DNA from: Streptomyces hyaluromycini | GTDB lineage: Bacteria > Actinomycetota > Actinomycetes > Streptomycetales > Streptomycetaceae | Length of the DNA stretch: 64,000 nt | Direction of reading: 5' to 3' | NCBI RefSeq assembly: GCF_002217755.1 | Contig: NZ_BCFL01000042.1 | Location: 41,272-105,271, forward strand | Shown: piece by piece, positions 42,373-50,038 of the stretch | Numbering within the stretch: position 1 is the first letter of the stretch | Layout of the letters: each line of letters begins with the position of its first letter | Translations under genes and position numbers: made by a program | The notes under the pieces: model-generated | Seen by the model: the letters and a program-made list of their open reading frames with translations, nothing else | Databases searched by the model: none | What the model was told of the DNA's origin: nothing

Positions 42373-43890
42373 ATGTACACCCGGTCCTGGACCTCCCTGT
42401 CCGCGCAGGGCAGTGTCGGGCGGCCCTCCTTCGTCGCCGACCACGGATTGTGGGACGAGGCCCAGCTCGCCGCCGCCGAACGCATCGAGGCCGACCTGGC
42501 CGGAGTGGACCTGGTACGCCTGGTCTTCGGCGACCCCCACGGCCTGGCCCGCTCCAAGACCCTCACCGCCGACGCTTTCCGCTCGGTGCTGCGCAACGGC
42601 ATGAACTTCAGCCCCGGCCCGTTCCTCTTCGACACCGGCCACGCGGTCGCCGTGGACTTCCTCGGCGCCGACCCCGGCGTGGGCGTCGACGAGATCACCG
42701 GCGCCGGCAACTTCATCGCCGTCCCCGACCCCCTCACCTTCCAGGTCCTGCCTGACCAGCCCGGCCACACCGCACGCACCGCCTGGGTCATCGCGGACGA
42801 GTACCTGCGCGGCGGCACCCCCCACCCGCTGTCCTCCCGCGACGTACTGCGCCGCGTCCTGGCCCGGTACGGCACACGCGGCCTGAGCCCCGCGGTGGGC
42901 CTGGAGGTCGAGTGGTACCTCACCCGCCGCCTGGACGACGAACCCGGCAACGCCGGCAACGGCTTCGGCCTGCAGGGCGAGGCACCCCGCGTCGCCGCCG
43001 TCAACACCGGCTACCAGTTCAACCTCGACGCGCACTACGACACCGTCGCCCCCCTCACCGACCCGCTGGCCCTGCATCTGCTCCAGCTCGGACTGCCGCT
43101 GCGCTCCATGGAGCACGAGTCGGGCCCCGGCCAGGTCGAAACGACGTTCAGCCCCATGTCGGCCATGGACGCCGCGGACGCGATGCTGTTGTTCCGCACC
43201 ATCACCAAACAGTTCTGCGCCCGGCGCGGCCACCACGCCTCCTTCATGTCCCGGCCCGCCATCGACAGCGCGGACCCCAGTGGCTGGCACCTGAACCAGT
43301 CGGTCATCGACACCGCCACCGGCCAGAACCTGTTCGCGGCCGAAGGCCCCTCCGGCGGTATGTCTCCCGACGGCAAGGCGTATGCCGACGGCCTGCTGGA
43401 AAGGGCACGGGAGCTGTTCGTGCTGTCGGTGCCCACCGTCAATGGCTACCGCCGCCTGGCCGCCGAGCACACTCTGGCCCCCACCCGCATCGGCTGGCGT
43501 GTGGAGGACCGCAGCGCGATGCTGCGGGTGGTCGGCACCGGCGCCGGCGCCCACATCGAGAACCGGGTGGGCGAACCCTGCGCCAACCCCTACCTGAACA
43601 TCGCCGCTCAGCTCTTCGCCGGCCTCGACGGCCTGGCCGCCGGTGCCGTCGTCCCCCGCGAGGGAGCCCTGGCGGCCGGCAGCGATCTGGTGCCGCAGTC
43701 GCTGCGGGAGGCCCTGGACGCCTTCCGGGCCGGTCGCGCCGCCGACCTGCTCGGCACGCCCCTCGCGGCCTGCCTGGTCAAGCTCAAGGAGAGCGAGCTG
43801 CGCCGCTACGAGGCCTGGTGCACGCACAACCCGCCCGTGCCGGGCCAGACCACTCAGTGGGAGCAGCGCGAGTACTTCGGCGCGTACTGA
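42373..43890 (+). CDS. Glutamine synthetase-like gamma-glutamyl ligase (FzmN-like)
   Basis: A 505-residue glutamine-synthetase-fold protein. The C-terminal catalytic domain has VGLEVEWYL (metal-binding Glu), MEHESGPGQVETTF, GWHLNQSV, and RIGWRVEDRSAMLRV with HIENRVGEPCANPYLNIAA (the Arg/Glu substrate loop). The N-terminus lacks the canonical GSI beginning, and its length is greater than GSI, as in gamma-glutamyl ligases. In the kinamycin and fosfazinomycin pathways such an enzyme loads hydrazine onto the side chain of glutamate with ATP. It sits between the amidase and lyase genes on one operon. Confidence 0.87.
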   Translation: MYTRSWTSLSAQGSVGRPSFVADHGLWDEAQLAAAERIEADLAGVDLVRLVFGDPHGLARSKTLTADAFRSVLRNGMNFSPGPFLFDTGHAVAVDFLGADPGVGVDEITGAGNFIAVPDPLTFQVLPDQPGHTARTAWVIADEYLRGGTPHPLSSRDVLRRVLARYGTRGLSPAVGLEVEWYLTRRLDDEPGNAGNGFGLQGEAPRVAAVNTGYQFNLDAHYDTVAPLTDPLALHLLQLGLPLRSMEHESGPGQVETTFSPMSAMDAADAMLLFRTITKQFCARRGHHASFMSRPAIDSADPSGWHLNQSVIDTATGQNLFAAEGPSGGMSPDGKAYADGLLERARELFVLSVPTVNGYRRLAAEHTLAPTRIGWRVEDRSAMLRVVGTGAGAHIENRVGEPCANPYLNIAAQLFAGLDGLAAGAVVPREGALAAGSDLVPQSLREALDAFRAGRAADLLGTPLAACLVKLKESELRRYEAWCTHNPPVPGQTTQWEQREYFGAY

Positions 43891-43946
43891 CCCCGCGGCA
43901 CTGCCCGCCGCGATCCCCCGACCGATCCACGGACGAAAGCAGTGTC

Positions 43947-45233
43947 ATGATTTCTCGCTACACGCTGCCTGACATGGCCGAGTTGTTCTCCGACCAGAAC
44001 CGCTACGCCACCTGGGTCCGGGTGGAGATCCTCGCCTCCGAGGCGCAGATGCGGCTCGGTATCGTCCCCGGGGAAGCTGTCGAGGACATGCGCCGCGCCA
44101 AGGTGCCGCTGCCCGCCCGGGTCGCGGAGCTCGAAAAGGAACGCGACCACGAAGTCCTGTCGTTCCTGGCCTCCTACTGCGAGGACATCCCCGAGTCCTC
44201 CGCCGTGTGGGTCCACCTCGGCATGACCAGTTACGACCTGGTCGACACCGCGCTCGGCTACACCCTGGGCCGGGCCGCCGACCTGCTGCAGGGCGCCGCG
44301 CGCCGGCTGCGCCGCGTCCTGGTCGAGCGCGCCCTGGGGCACTGGGACACCGTTGTGGTCGGCCGCACCCACGGGGTCCACGCCGAACCCACCACCTTCG
44401 GCCACAAACTCGCGGGCCACGCCTTCGCCGTCGACCGGTCCCTGACCCGCCTGGCCGCTGCCCGCGACGCCGTCGCCGTCGGCACCATCTCCGGATCGGT
44501 GGGCACCTACGCCCTCATCGACCCGTCAGTGGAGGCCCACGTCTGCGAGTCGCTCGGGCTGGGCATCGAACCGGCCCCCAGCCAGGTGGTCGCCCGCGAC
44601 CGGCACGCCCAGCTCCTGCAGGCCGTCGCCACCCTCGGTGCCTGCGTCGAGCAGATCGCCCTGGAACTGCGGCTGCTGCAGCGCACCGAGGTCCGCGAGG
44701 TTGAGGAACCGCGCAGCAGCGCCTACCAGGGGTCCAGTGCCATGCCCCACAAACGCAACCCCACGACCAGCGAACGTCTGTGCGGCCTGGCCCGGCTGCT
44801 GCGCGGCTATGCCACCGCTGCCCTGGAGGACGTCGCCCTCTGGCACGAACGCGACCTGGCCCACCAGTCCGTCGAGCGGGTCATCCTGCCCGACGCGCTG
44901 TCGGTCGGCCACTTCCAGGCCGAGGCAGCCGCCGACCTCATCGCGGGCCTGCAGGTCGATGCCGACCGTATGCGCGCCCACATCGACCAGACCGACGGCC
45001 TCGTCTACAGCTCCTCGGTCCTCGCCGAGCTCCTCGCCCGGGGCGTCGAACGGGAACAGGCCTACCGCAGCGTGCAGGCGGCCGCCAACCGTACGATCGC
45101 CACCGGCGAGCACTTCGCCGACGCACTCGCCGGCATCGGCGTCACCACGCACGACCTGACTCCACAGCGCTTCCTGACCCACCACGACGTGATCCGCAGC
45201 CGATTGGAGAAACTCCGTGCCCTGGACGATTGA
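43947..45233 (+). CDS. Adenylosuccinate lyase-like enzyme of hydrazine cassette (FzmR-like)
   Basis: A 428-residue member of the aspartase/fumarase superfamily with the purB-like layout: an N-terminal MISRYTLPDMAELFSDQNRYATWVRVE, TSYDLVDT near 94, GRTHGVHAEPTTFG near 137 and the signature GSSAMPHKRNP (262-272). Such enzymes eliminate fumarate from an N-succinyl adduct. In the N-N cassette this fits removal of the succinyl part after an aspartate-derived nitrogen is joined. It does not look like the housekeeping purB, which would be longer and located elsewhere. It overlaps the acetyltransferase start by 17 bases. Confidence 0.88.
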   Translation: MISRYTLPDMAELFSDQNRYATWVRVEILASEAQMRLGIVPGEAVEDMRRAKVPLPARVAELEKERDHEVLSFLASYCEDIPESSAVWVHLGMTSYDLVDTALGYTLGRAADLLQGAARRLRRVLVERALGHWDTVVVGRTHGVHAEPTTFGHKLAGHAFAVDRSLTRLAAARDAVAVGTISGSVGTYALIDPSVEAHVCESLGLGIEPAPSQVVARDRHAQLLQAVATLGACVEQIALELRLLQRTEVREVEEPRSSAYQGSSAMPHKRNPTTSERLCGLARLLRGYATAALEDVALWHERDLAHQSVERVILPDALSVGHFQAEAAADLIAGLQVDADRMRAHIDQTDGLVYSSSVLAELLARGVEREQAYRSVQAAANRTIATGEHFADALAGIGVTTHDLTPQRFLTHHDVIRSRLEKLRALDD

Positions 45234-45621
45234 ACGTGCCCGCGGCGAGGACCTGGATCTGGACCAGGTGCTCGCCGTCTACCGGGACTCCGGCCTGGGG
45301 GAGCGGCGCCCCGTCGACGACCGGCAGCGCATGGGCGAGATGGTCCGCAACGCCAACCTCGTTCTGGTCGCACGCGACGACGACGGCACGCTGATCGGCA
45401 TCGCCCGCAGCGTCTCGGACTTCTCCTATGTGACCTACCTGTCCGACATCGCCGTCGCCTGCACGCACCAGCACTCCGGCATCGGCCGCGCCCTCATCGA
45501 CGCCACCCGCAAGGAGGCACCCACCGCCAAGATCGTCCTGCTGTCCGCGCCTGCAGCCGCGGAGTACTACCCCCACATCGGCTTCACCGCCCACAACTCT
45601 GCGTGGGTCCTCAACCCTTGA
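45217..45621 (+). CDS. GNAT N-acetyltransferase of hydrazine cassette (FzmQ-like)
   Basis: A 134-residue GCN5-related acetyltransferase. It has the central LSDIAVACTHQHSGIGRALI, where HQHSGIGR is the acetyl-CoA pyrophosphate loop (Q/RxxGxG/A type), and a C-terminal AAEYYPHIGFTAHNSAW. In the fosfazinomycin and kinamycin pathways a GNAT acetylates glutamylhydrazine on its free nitrogen before hydrolysis to acetylhydrazine. GTG 45217 lies inside the end of the lyase gene, so it is translationally coupled as the sixth gene of the cassette. Downstream lies transposase debris. Confidence 0.87.
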   Translation: MPWTIERARGEDLDLDQVLAVYRDSGLGERRPVDDRQRMGEMVRNANLVLVARDDDGTLIGIARSVSDFSYVTYLSDIAVACTHQHSGIGRALIDATRKEAPTAKIVLLSAPAAAEYYPHIGFTAHNSAWVLNP

Positions 45622-45704
45622 CGCATCCGTGAACCTGTCGTGCGCCTGGACGAGCAGTTCCGATTGCGGGTTCTCACACGTAGGAAGGGTGTCCGACATC
45701 GGGT

Positions 45705-46440
45705 TGTGACGACCGATTTGGACACTCCCTTGACGGCACTGCATGTGCATGTCGATGACCGTTTGAAGACTCCGCGACGGCGTGGGCGTCCACCCCGACT
45801 GACCGATGCCGAACCGGTGATCCTGGCAGTAGCCCAGGCCGTGCTGGGCTTTCACGGCGAGGCCCGCTGGCTGCGCATCGCCCACGCCCACCTGCACGGC
45901 ATGTTCCCCTACCTGCCCCGACGGCCCGCTTACAACAGGCGCCTGCGAGTGGCGCTGCCGCTGGTCAAGCGGGCCGTCCGGTCGCCGGCGGCGGACCCCG
46001 ACCGGTGGCTGGACGATGCGTGGATCGTGGACTCACCGCCTGTCGAGTGCGCCCGCTCCCGGGAAGCCGTACGCCGCTCCGACTCGGCCGGACGGGTAGG
46101 CTACGGCTACTGCCGCTCCCACTCCCGCTTCTGCCGGAGTCTGAAACCGGCCGCTCTGCTGGACTTCGAGCCCGGGCCCGCCACTGCCCGGCCCGGACTG
46201 CCGATCCTGGCGGACAAGGGCTGCATCGCCGTCGGACTCAACCGCTTCCTCGCCGCCCGCAGCGTAAGCCTGCTGCGGCCCTCCCACCACAACCGAGGCG
46301 TCCCCCACAGCCGGCAGAAGCCCTGCTCAAAACGGTGCGACAGCTGATCGAGTCGGTCAACGACCCTCTCAAGGGCCGACTCCACCGGCGCACCCGTCAC
46401 CAGGTCACTGATCGCCTACGACCACTGAGCCACATCGGAA
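45705..46440 (+). mobile_element. Decayed IS982-like transposase
   Basis: From GTG 45705 the frame reads as an IS982-family DDE transposase: TDAEPVILAVAQAVLGFHGE, DDAWIVDSPPVECARSRE (first Asp) and GYGYCRSHSRF. About 70 codons are then missing, followed by ILADKGCIAVGLNRFL (second Asp). A shift to another frame near 46310 gives LLKTVRQLIESVNDPLKGRL with the final Glu. The deletion and frameshift make it non-functional. I could not find clear terminal repeats around it. Confidence 0.78.
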
Positions 46441-46493
46441 CCTCTCGTCCAGATGTGCTGTCCCGGGACGTCGGCGACAGCGATCACTGACAT

Positions 46494-46785
46494 GTGATCT
46501 TGAAATGGGTGAGACACCTCTGGCTCGGCGCGGATCGACGCATCTGCACCGGCGACCGGACAGGCGACGTCAGGAAGCCTGCCTCCGGCGGCATCACCGT
46601 CGAGCGCGCCCTGACCGACAACGGCTCCTGCTGCACGTCCCGTCTGTGGCGCGATGCCCTGGCCGCAGCCACGCGACGCCTTCCCCGACCGGCTGCACAC
46701 CCGCAGTCACCACCGCAGACACACCATGCTCAAGGGACGGCCGCCCGCCAGCCGAGCCCACGACCCGGCTGCCTGCCCACCGCGG
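46494..46785 (+). mobile_element. IS481-like transposase fragment with internal deletion
   Basis: Forward codons give SGGITVERALTDNGSCCTSR and LWRDALA (the middle catalytic Asp region), then jump, in another frame, to RDAFPDRLHTRSHHRRHTML and KGRPPASRAHDP from the C-terminus; the region between is deleted. It closely resembles the fragment at 17851-18045 but is in the opposite orientation. It lies between the IS982 remnant and the 3' end of the exporter gene. Confidence 0.72.
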
Positions 46786-46790
46786 TGCCC

Positions 46791-48485
46791 TCACCCCTGC
46801 CCCTCCTCGGCGGCGCGGGCCTCGATGCCCGACACTTTGCGCAGTGGAACCTCCCTGGTCCACAGGACCAGCAGGAACGCGACCGCGAACACACCGGCCG
46901 TGATCAGGAAGACCACGTGCATCGAGTCAGCGAAGCCCTGCTGGAACGGCTCGGCCAGGCGCGGGTCCAAGCGCTGGATGAATGAGGAGTCGCTGAGCAC
47001 GTTCGGCCCGCCGACGCCCGAGCCAGGGTTCTGCACCATGTCGAGCACCGGCTTGTCGGACGGGTTCCGCAGCACGGCCGGGTCGTGCAGCGCAGCCTGG
47101 AAGGACGGCGTCCGTGCCGCCGACCCGAGCGCCGAGGCGATCTTGTCGCCGACGTCGCTGAACAGCACCGACAGGAAGACCGCGGTACCGGTGGTGCCGC
47201 CCATCTGCCGGAAGAACGTGGCCGAGGCGGACGCCACCCCCATGTCCCGGGGCGGCACGGCGTTCTGCACCGCGAGCACCAGCGTCTGCATGCAGCAGCC
47301 GAGGCCGAGCCCGAACAGCACCATGAACGCCATGGCCTGCCGCAACGGAGTGTCCCACTGCACCCGGTAGGCGAACAGCAGCAGCGCTACGACCATGACG
47401 GCGGTGCCGATCGTCGGGAAGATCTTGTACCGTCCGGTCTTCGCGGTGATCCGGCCGCTGACGACAGAGCCGATGATCACGCCGAGCATCAGCGGCAGCA
47501 TCTGAAGACCCGAGCGGGTCGGACTCGCGCCCTTCACGATCTGCAGGTACTGCGGGATCATCAGCATCCCGCCGAACATGCCGGCACCGATCAGCACGGA
47601 CAGCAGGCTGGTCTTGCTGAACGTGCCGTTGCGGAACAGACGCATCGGGAGAAGCGCGTCGTCACCCGCCTTGCGCTCCACGACGATCCACGCGGCGACG
47701 CCGGCCGCGCCGACGCTGTAGCAGACCAGCGAACGCGCCGAGCTCCAGCCCCATGCGCGACCTTGCTCAGCGACCAGCAGCAGCGGCACCACGCCAGCGG
47801 TAAGGGCGAGCGCGCCCCACCAGTCGATACGGCGGTCGCGGCGGGTGTGCGGGATGTCGAGGACCTTGGCGACGACGAACAACGCCACGATCCCGATCGG
47901 CACGTTGACCAGGAACACCCAGCGCCAGCCGGTGACACCGAGTATGCGCTCCTGCCCGGCGAGGAATCCGCCGGTGAGCGGACCGGCGACGCTGGACATG
48001 GCGAAGGTGGCGAGCATGTACCCCTGGTAGCGGGCCCGTTCGCGGGGCGGCACCAGGTCGCCGATGATCGCCAGGGCCAGCGACATCAGACCACCGGCGC
48101 CGACGCCCTGCACCGCACGGAAGACGGCCAGCTCTGTCATCGAGGTGGAGAAGGCACACAGCGCCGAACCGACGACGAAGACCGTGATCGCGGTCAGGAA
48201 GTACGGCTTGCGTCCGTGCAGATCGGACAGTTTGCCGTACAGCGGTGTCGCGATCGTCGCTGTGATCAGGTACGCGGTCGTCGCCCATGCTTGGCGGCTG
48301 AGTCCGTGCAGATCGTCCGCGATGGTGCGGATCGAGGTGGAGACGATCGTCTGGTCGAGCGCGGCCAGGAACATGCCCAGCATCAGGCCGCTGAGGATCG
48401 TCAGGATCTTCCGGTGGCCGAGGCCGGCGGATTTCGGTGCTGTGGTCCGGGGGTCTCCGCCGAGGGCGGCCACTGCCTCACTCAT
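46791..48485 (-). CDS. MFS drug exporter, DHA2 (EmrB/QacA) family
   Basis: A 564-residue membrane protein with 14 predicted helices. LMLGMFLAALDQTIVSTSIR (helix 1 with motif D1), YGKLSDLHGRKPYF (motif A between helices 2 and 3), GAGGLMSLALAIIGDLVPPRERAR and SVAGPLTGGFLAG (motif C) mark the proton-driven DHA2 group. It most likely exports the cluster product and gives self-resistance. It is transcribed leftward after the lyase gene with a gap of about 40 bases, so it may share the promoter upstream of 52095. Confidence 0.92.
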   Translation of the reverse strand: MSEAVAALGGDPRTTAPKSAGLGHRKILTILSGLMLGMFLAALDQTIVSTSIRTIADDLHGLSRQAWATTAYLITATIATPLYGKLSDLHGRKPYFLTAITVFVVGSALCAFSTSMTELAVFRAVQGVGAGGLMSLALAIIGDLVPPRERARYQGYMLATFAMSSVAGPLTGGFLAGQERILGVTGWRWVFLVNVPIGIVALFVVAKVLDIPHTRRDRRIDWWGALALTAGVVPLLLVAEQGRAWGWSSARSLVCYSVGAAGVAAWIVVERKAGDDALLPMRLFRNGTFSKTSLLSVLIGAGMFGGMLMIPQYLQIVKGASPTRSGLQMLPLMLGVIIGSVVSGRITAKTGRYKIFPTIGTAVMVVALLLFAYRVQWDTPLRQAMAFMVLFGLGLGCCMQTLVLAVQNAVPPRDMGVASASATFFRQMGGTTGTAVFLSVLFSDVGDKIASALGSAARTPSFQAALHDPAVLRNPSDKPVLDMVQNPGSGVGGPNVLSDSSFIQRLDPRLAEPFQQGFADSMHVVFLITAGVFAVAFLLVLWTREVPLRKVSGIEARAAEEGQG

Positions 48486-48523
48486 GGGTCTGCGCTCCCT
48501 GCTGCACGAGCCGGTACCGGTCC

Positions 48524-50038
48524 TCAGGTGGTCGTGGCCGCAGAAGCCGTGCCGGCTCGGTGTCGCGCCGCTTCCGGTACGCCTCGAACACCGCTCGGCC
48601 GGCGGCTGCCGTACGGCCCGTCGCCGCCGCCGACGTCGGCCAGCGCCCGGTCCACCAGTGCGGTGGCCGCACCGGTGTACGCGGCGGGGTCGAGCAGCCT
48701 GGCCAGTTCCTCACGGGTGAACACCTCTCGCACCTGGGGCAGTTCCGCCAGCACCTCGGCAAGCGGCCGGCCGGCCACGGCCGCCAGCGCCGACGCGTCG
48801 CTCAGCACCTGCCTGGCCGCCGCCTTGCCCAGCAGCGGCGCCAGCACCGCCGAGGCCCGCTCGGAGACGAGCTGGCCGCCGGTGGCTGCGGTGTTCACGC
48901 GCATCCGCTCCGGGTGCACCGACAGACCCCGGACCAGCTCGACCGCGGCGTGCGCCGCACCGCCGGTCAGCCGCAGACATTCCCGCAGCGGCTGCCACTC
49001 GGCATGCCACAGCCCCGCCGACCGCTCGTCCTCGGTGGCCAGGCACTGCATCAGCACCGAGGCCAGCGCCGGCACTTGCACCGCGGCTGAGCGGATGAGC
49101 GTGGCGAGCACTGGGTTGCGCTTGTGCGGCATCGCTGAGGAGACGCCCCGGCTGGCAGCGGTCGGCTCGGTCACCTCACCGACCTCGGTGCGGGTCAGTA
49201 CCAGCACATCCGCGGCGATCTTGCCCAGCGCACCGGCGGTGTGTGCCAGCGCCGCCGCCAGGTCGGCGACCGGAGTGCGCAGTGCGTGCCAGGGCAGTGC
49301 CGGGACCGCCAGCCCCGTCTCCTCGGCGTAGACGGCAGCCAGCTCCACCATGCTGTGGCCGTCGGCGTCCTCACCCGCGTACTGCAGATAGCCCGCCAGC
49401 GTGCCGGCCGCGCCGCCCAGCGACACCGGAAGTCCTTCGTCGGCGACACGTTGCAGACGTTCGGAGGCCTCCAGCACCAGCTGCCGCCAGCCGGCCGCTT
49501 TCAGGCCGAAGGTGGTCGGCACCGCGTGCAGCCCCAGGGTGCGGCCAGCCATCACCGTCTCCCGGTGCGCCCTGGCCAGCTCGGTCAGGGACCCGGTCAC
49601 GGCGCGCAGATCCGCGCCGATCAACCGCAGCGCCCGCGAGGCCACCAGCATCGCGCCGGTGTCGAAGACGTCCTGGCTGGTGGAGCCGCGATGCACATAC
49701 TCCGCGGCGGTCACCGACTGCTCAGCCACCACCGCCGACAGCGCCTTGACCAGGCCCACCACAGGGTTGGCCGTCTCGCGGGCGGCCATCGCCAGCCGGC
49801 GCACGTCCAGGTTCTCGGCGCGGGCGGCGGCCGTGATCACGGCCGCCGCCTCGGCGGGCGCGGTGCCGCACCGCGCCTGGGCCCGCACCAGCGCGGCCTC
49901 CGCGTCCAACATCGCTTGCAGCCAGGCTCCGTCGCCGACAGCGGCCTCCACCGGCGTGCCCGCCCGCACCGGGGACAGCAGCCCCGCATCCAGGTAGACG
50001 GGCAGTGCCTCCCGGCCCGGCCCGTCGGAGTCGCTCAT
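48524..50038 (-). CDS. Aspartase/fumarase-family lyase, nitrosuccinate lyase candidate (CreD/FzmL-like)
   Basis: A 504-residue superfamily member closest in layout to 3-carboxy-cis,cis-muconate cycloisomerases and CreD: HRGSTSQDVFDTGAML near 117-131, LHAVPTTFGLKAAGW near 170, and the signature GVSSAMPHKRN (298-308). In cremeomycin (CreD) and in the fosfazinomycin/kinamycin pathways, this type of enzyme splits nitrosuccinate into fumarate and nitrous acid, the source of one nitrogen of the N-N unit. Its ATG overlaps the stop of the flavoprotein gene (ATGA), the expected partner. The C-terminal 40 residues are low-complexity. Confidence 0.87.
   Translation of the reverse strand: MSDSDGPGREALPVYLDAGLLSPVRAGTPVEAAVGDGAWLQAMLDAEAALVRAQARCGTAPAEAAAVITAAARAENLDVRRLAMAARETANPVVGLVKALSAVVAEQSVTAAEYVHRGSTSQDVFDTGAMLVASRALRLIGADLRAVTGSLTELARAHRETVMAGRTLGLHAVPTTFGLKAAGWRQLVLEASERLQRVADEGLPVSLGGAAGTLAGYLQYAGEDADGHSMVELAAVYAEETGLAVPALPWHALRTPVADLAAALAHTAGALGKIAADVLVLTRTEVGEVTEPTAASRGVSSAMPHKRNPVLATLIRSAAVQVPALASVLMQCLATEDERSAGLWHAEWQPLRECLRLTGGAAHAAVELVRGLSVHPERMRVNTAATGGQLVSERASAVLAPLLGKAAARQVLSDASALAAVAGRPLAEVLAELPQVREVFTREELARLLDPAAYTGAATALVDRALADVGGGDGPYGSRRPSGVRGVPEAARHRAGTASAATTT

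Noticed and set aside
45640..45704. Alternative start of the IS982-like frame with about 22 extra codons.
   Set aside because: The extra residues do not match the family, and the element is already broken by a deletion and a frameshift.
48524..50038. Housekeeping adenylosuccinate lyase or argininosuccinate lyase for the second lyase gene.
   Set aside because: Its layout is of the CMLE/CreD type and it is translationally coupled to a CreE-like flavoprotein, which points to nitrosuccinate cleavage.
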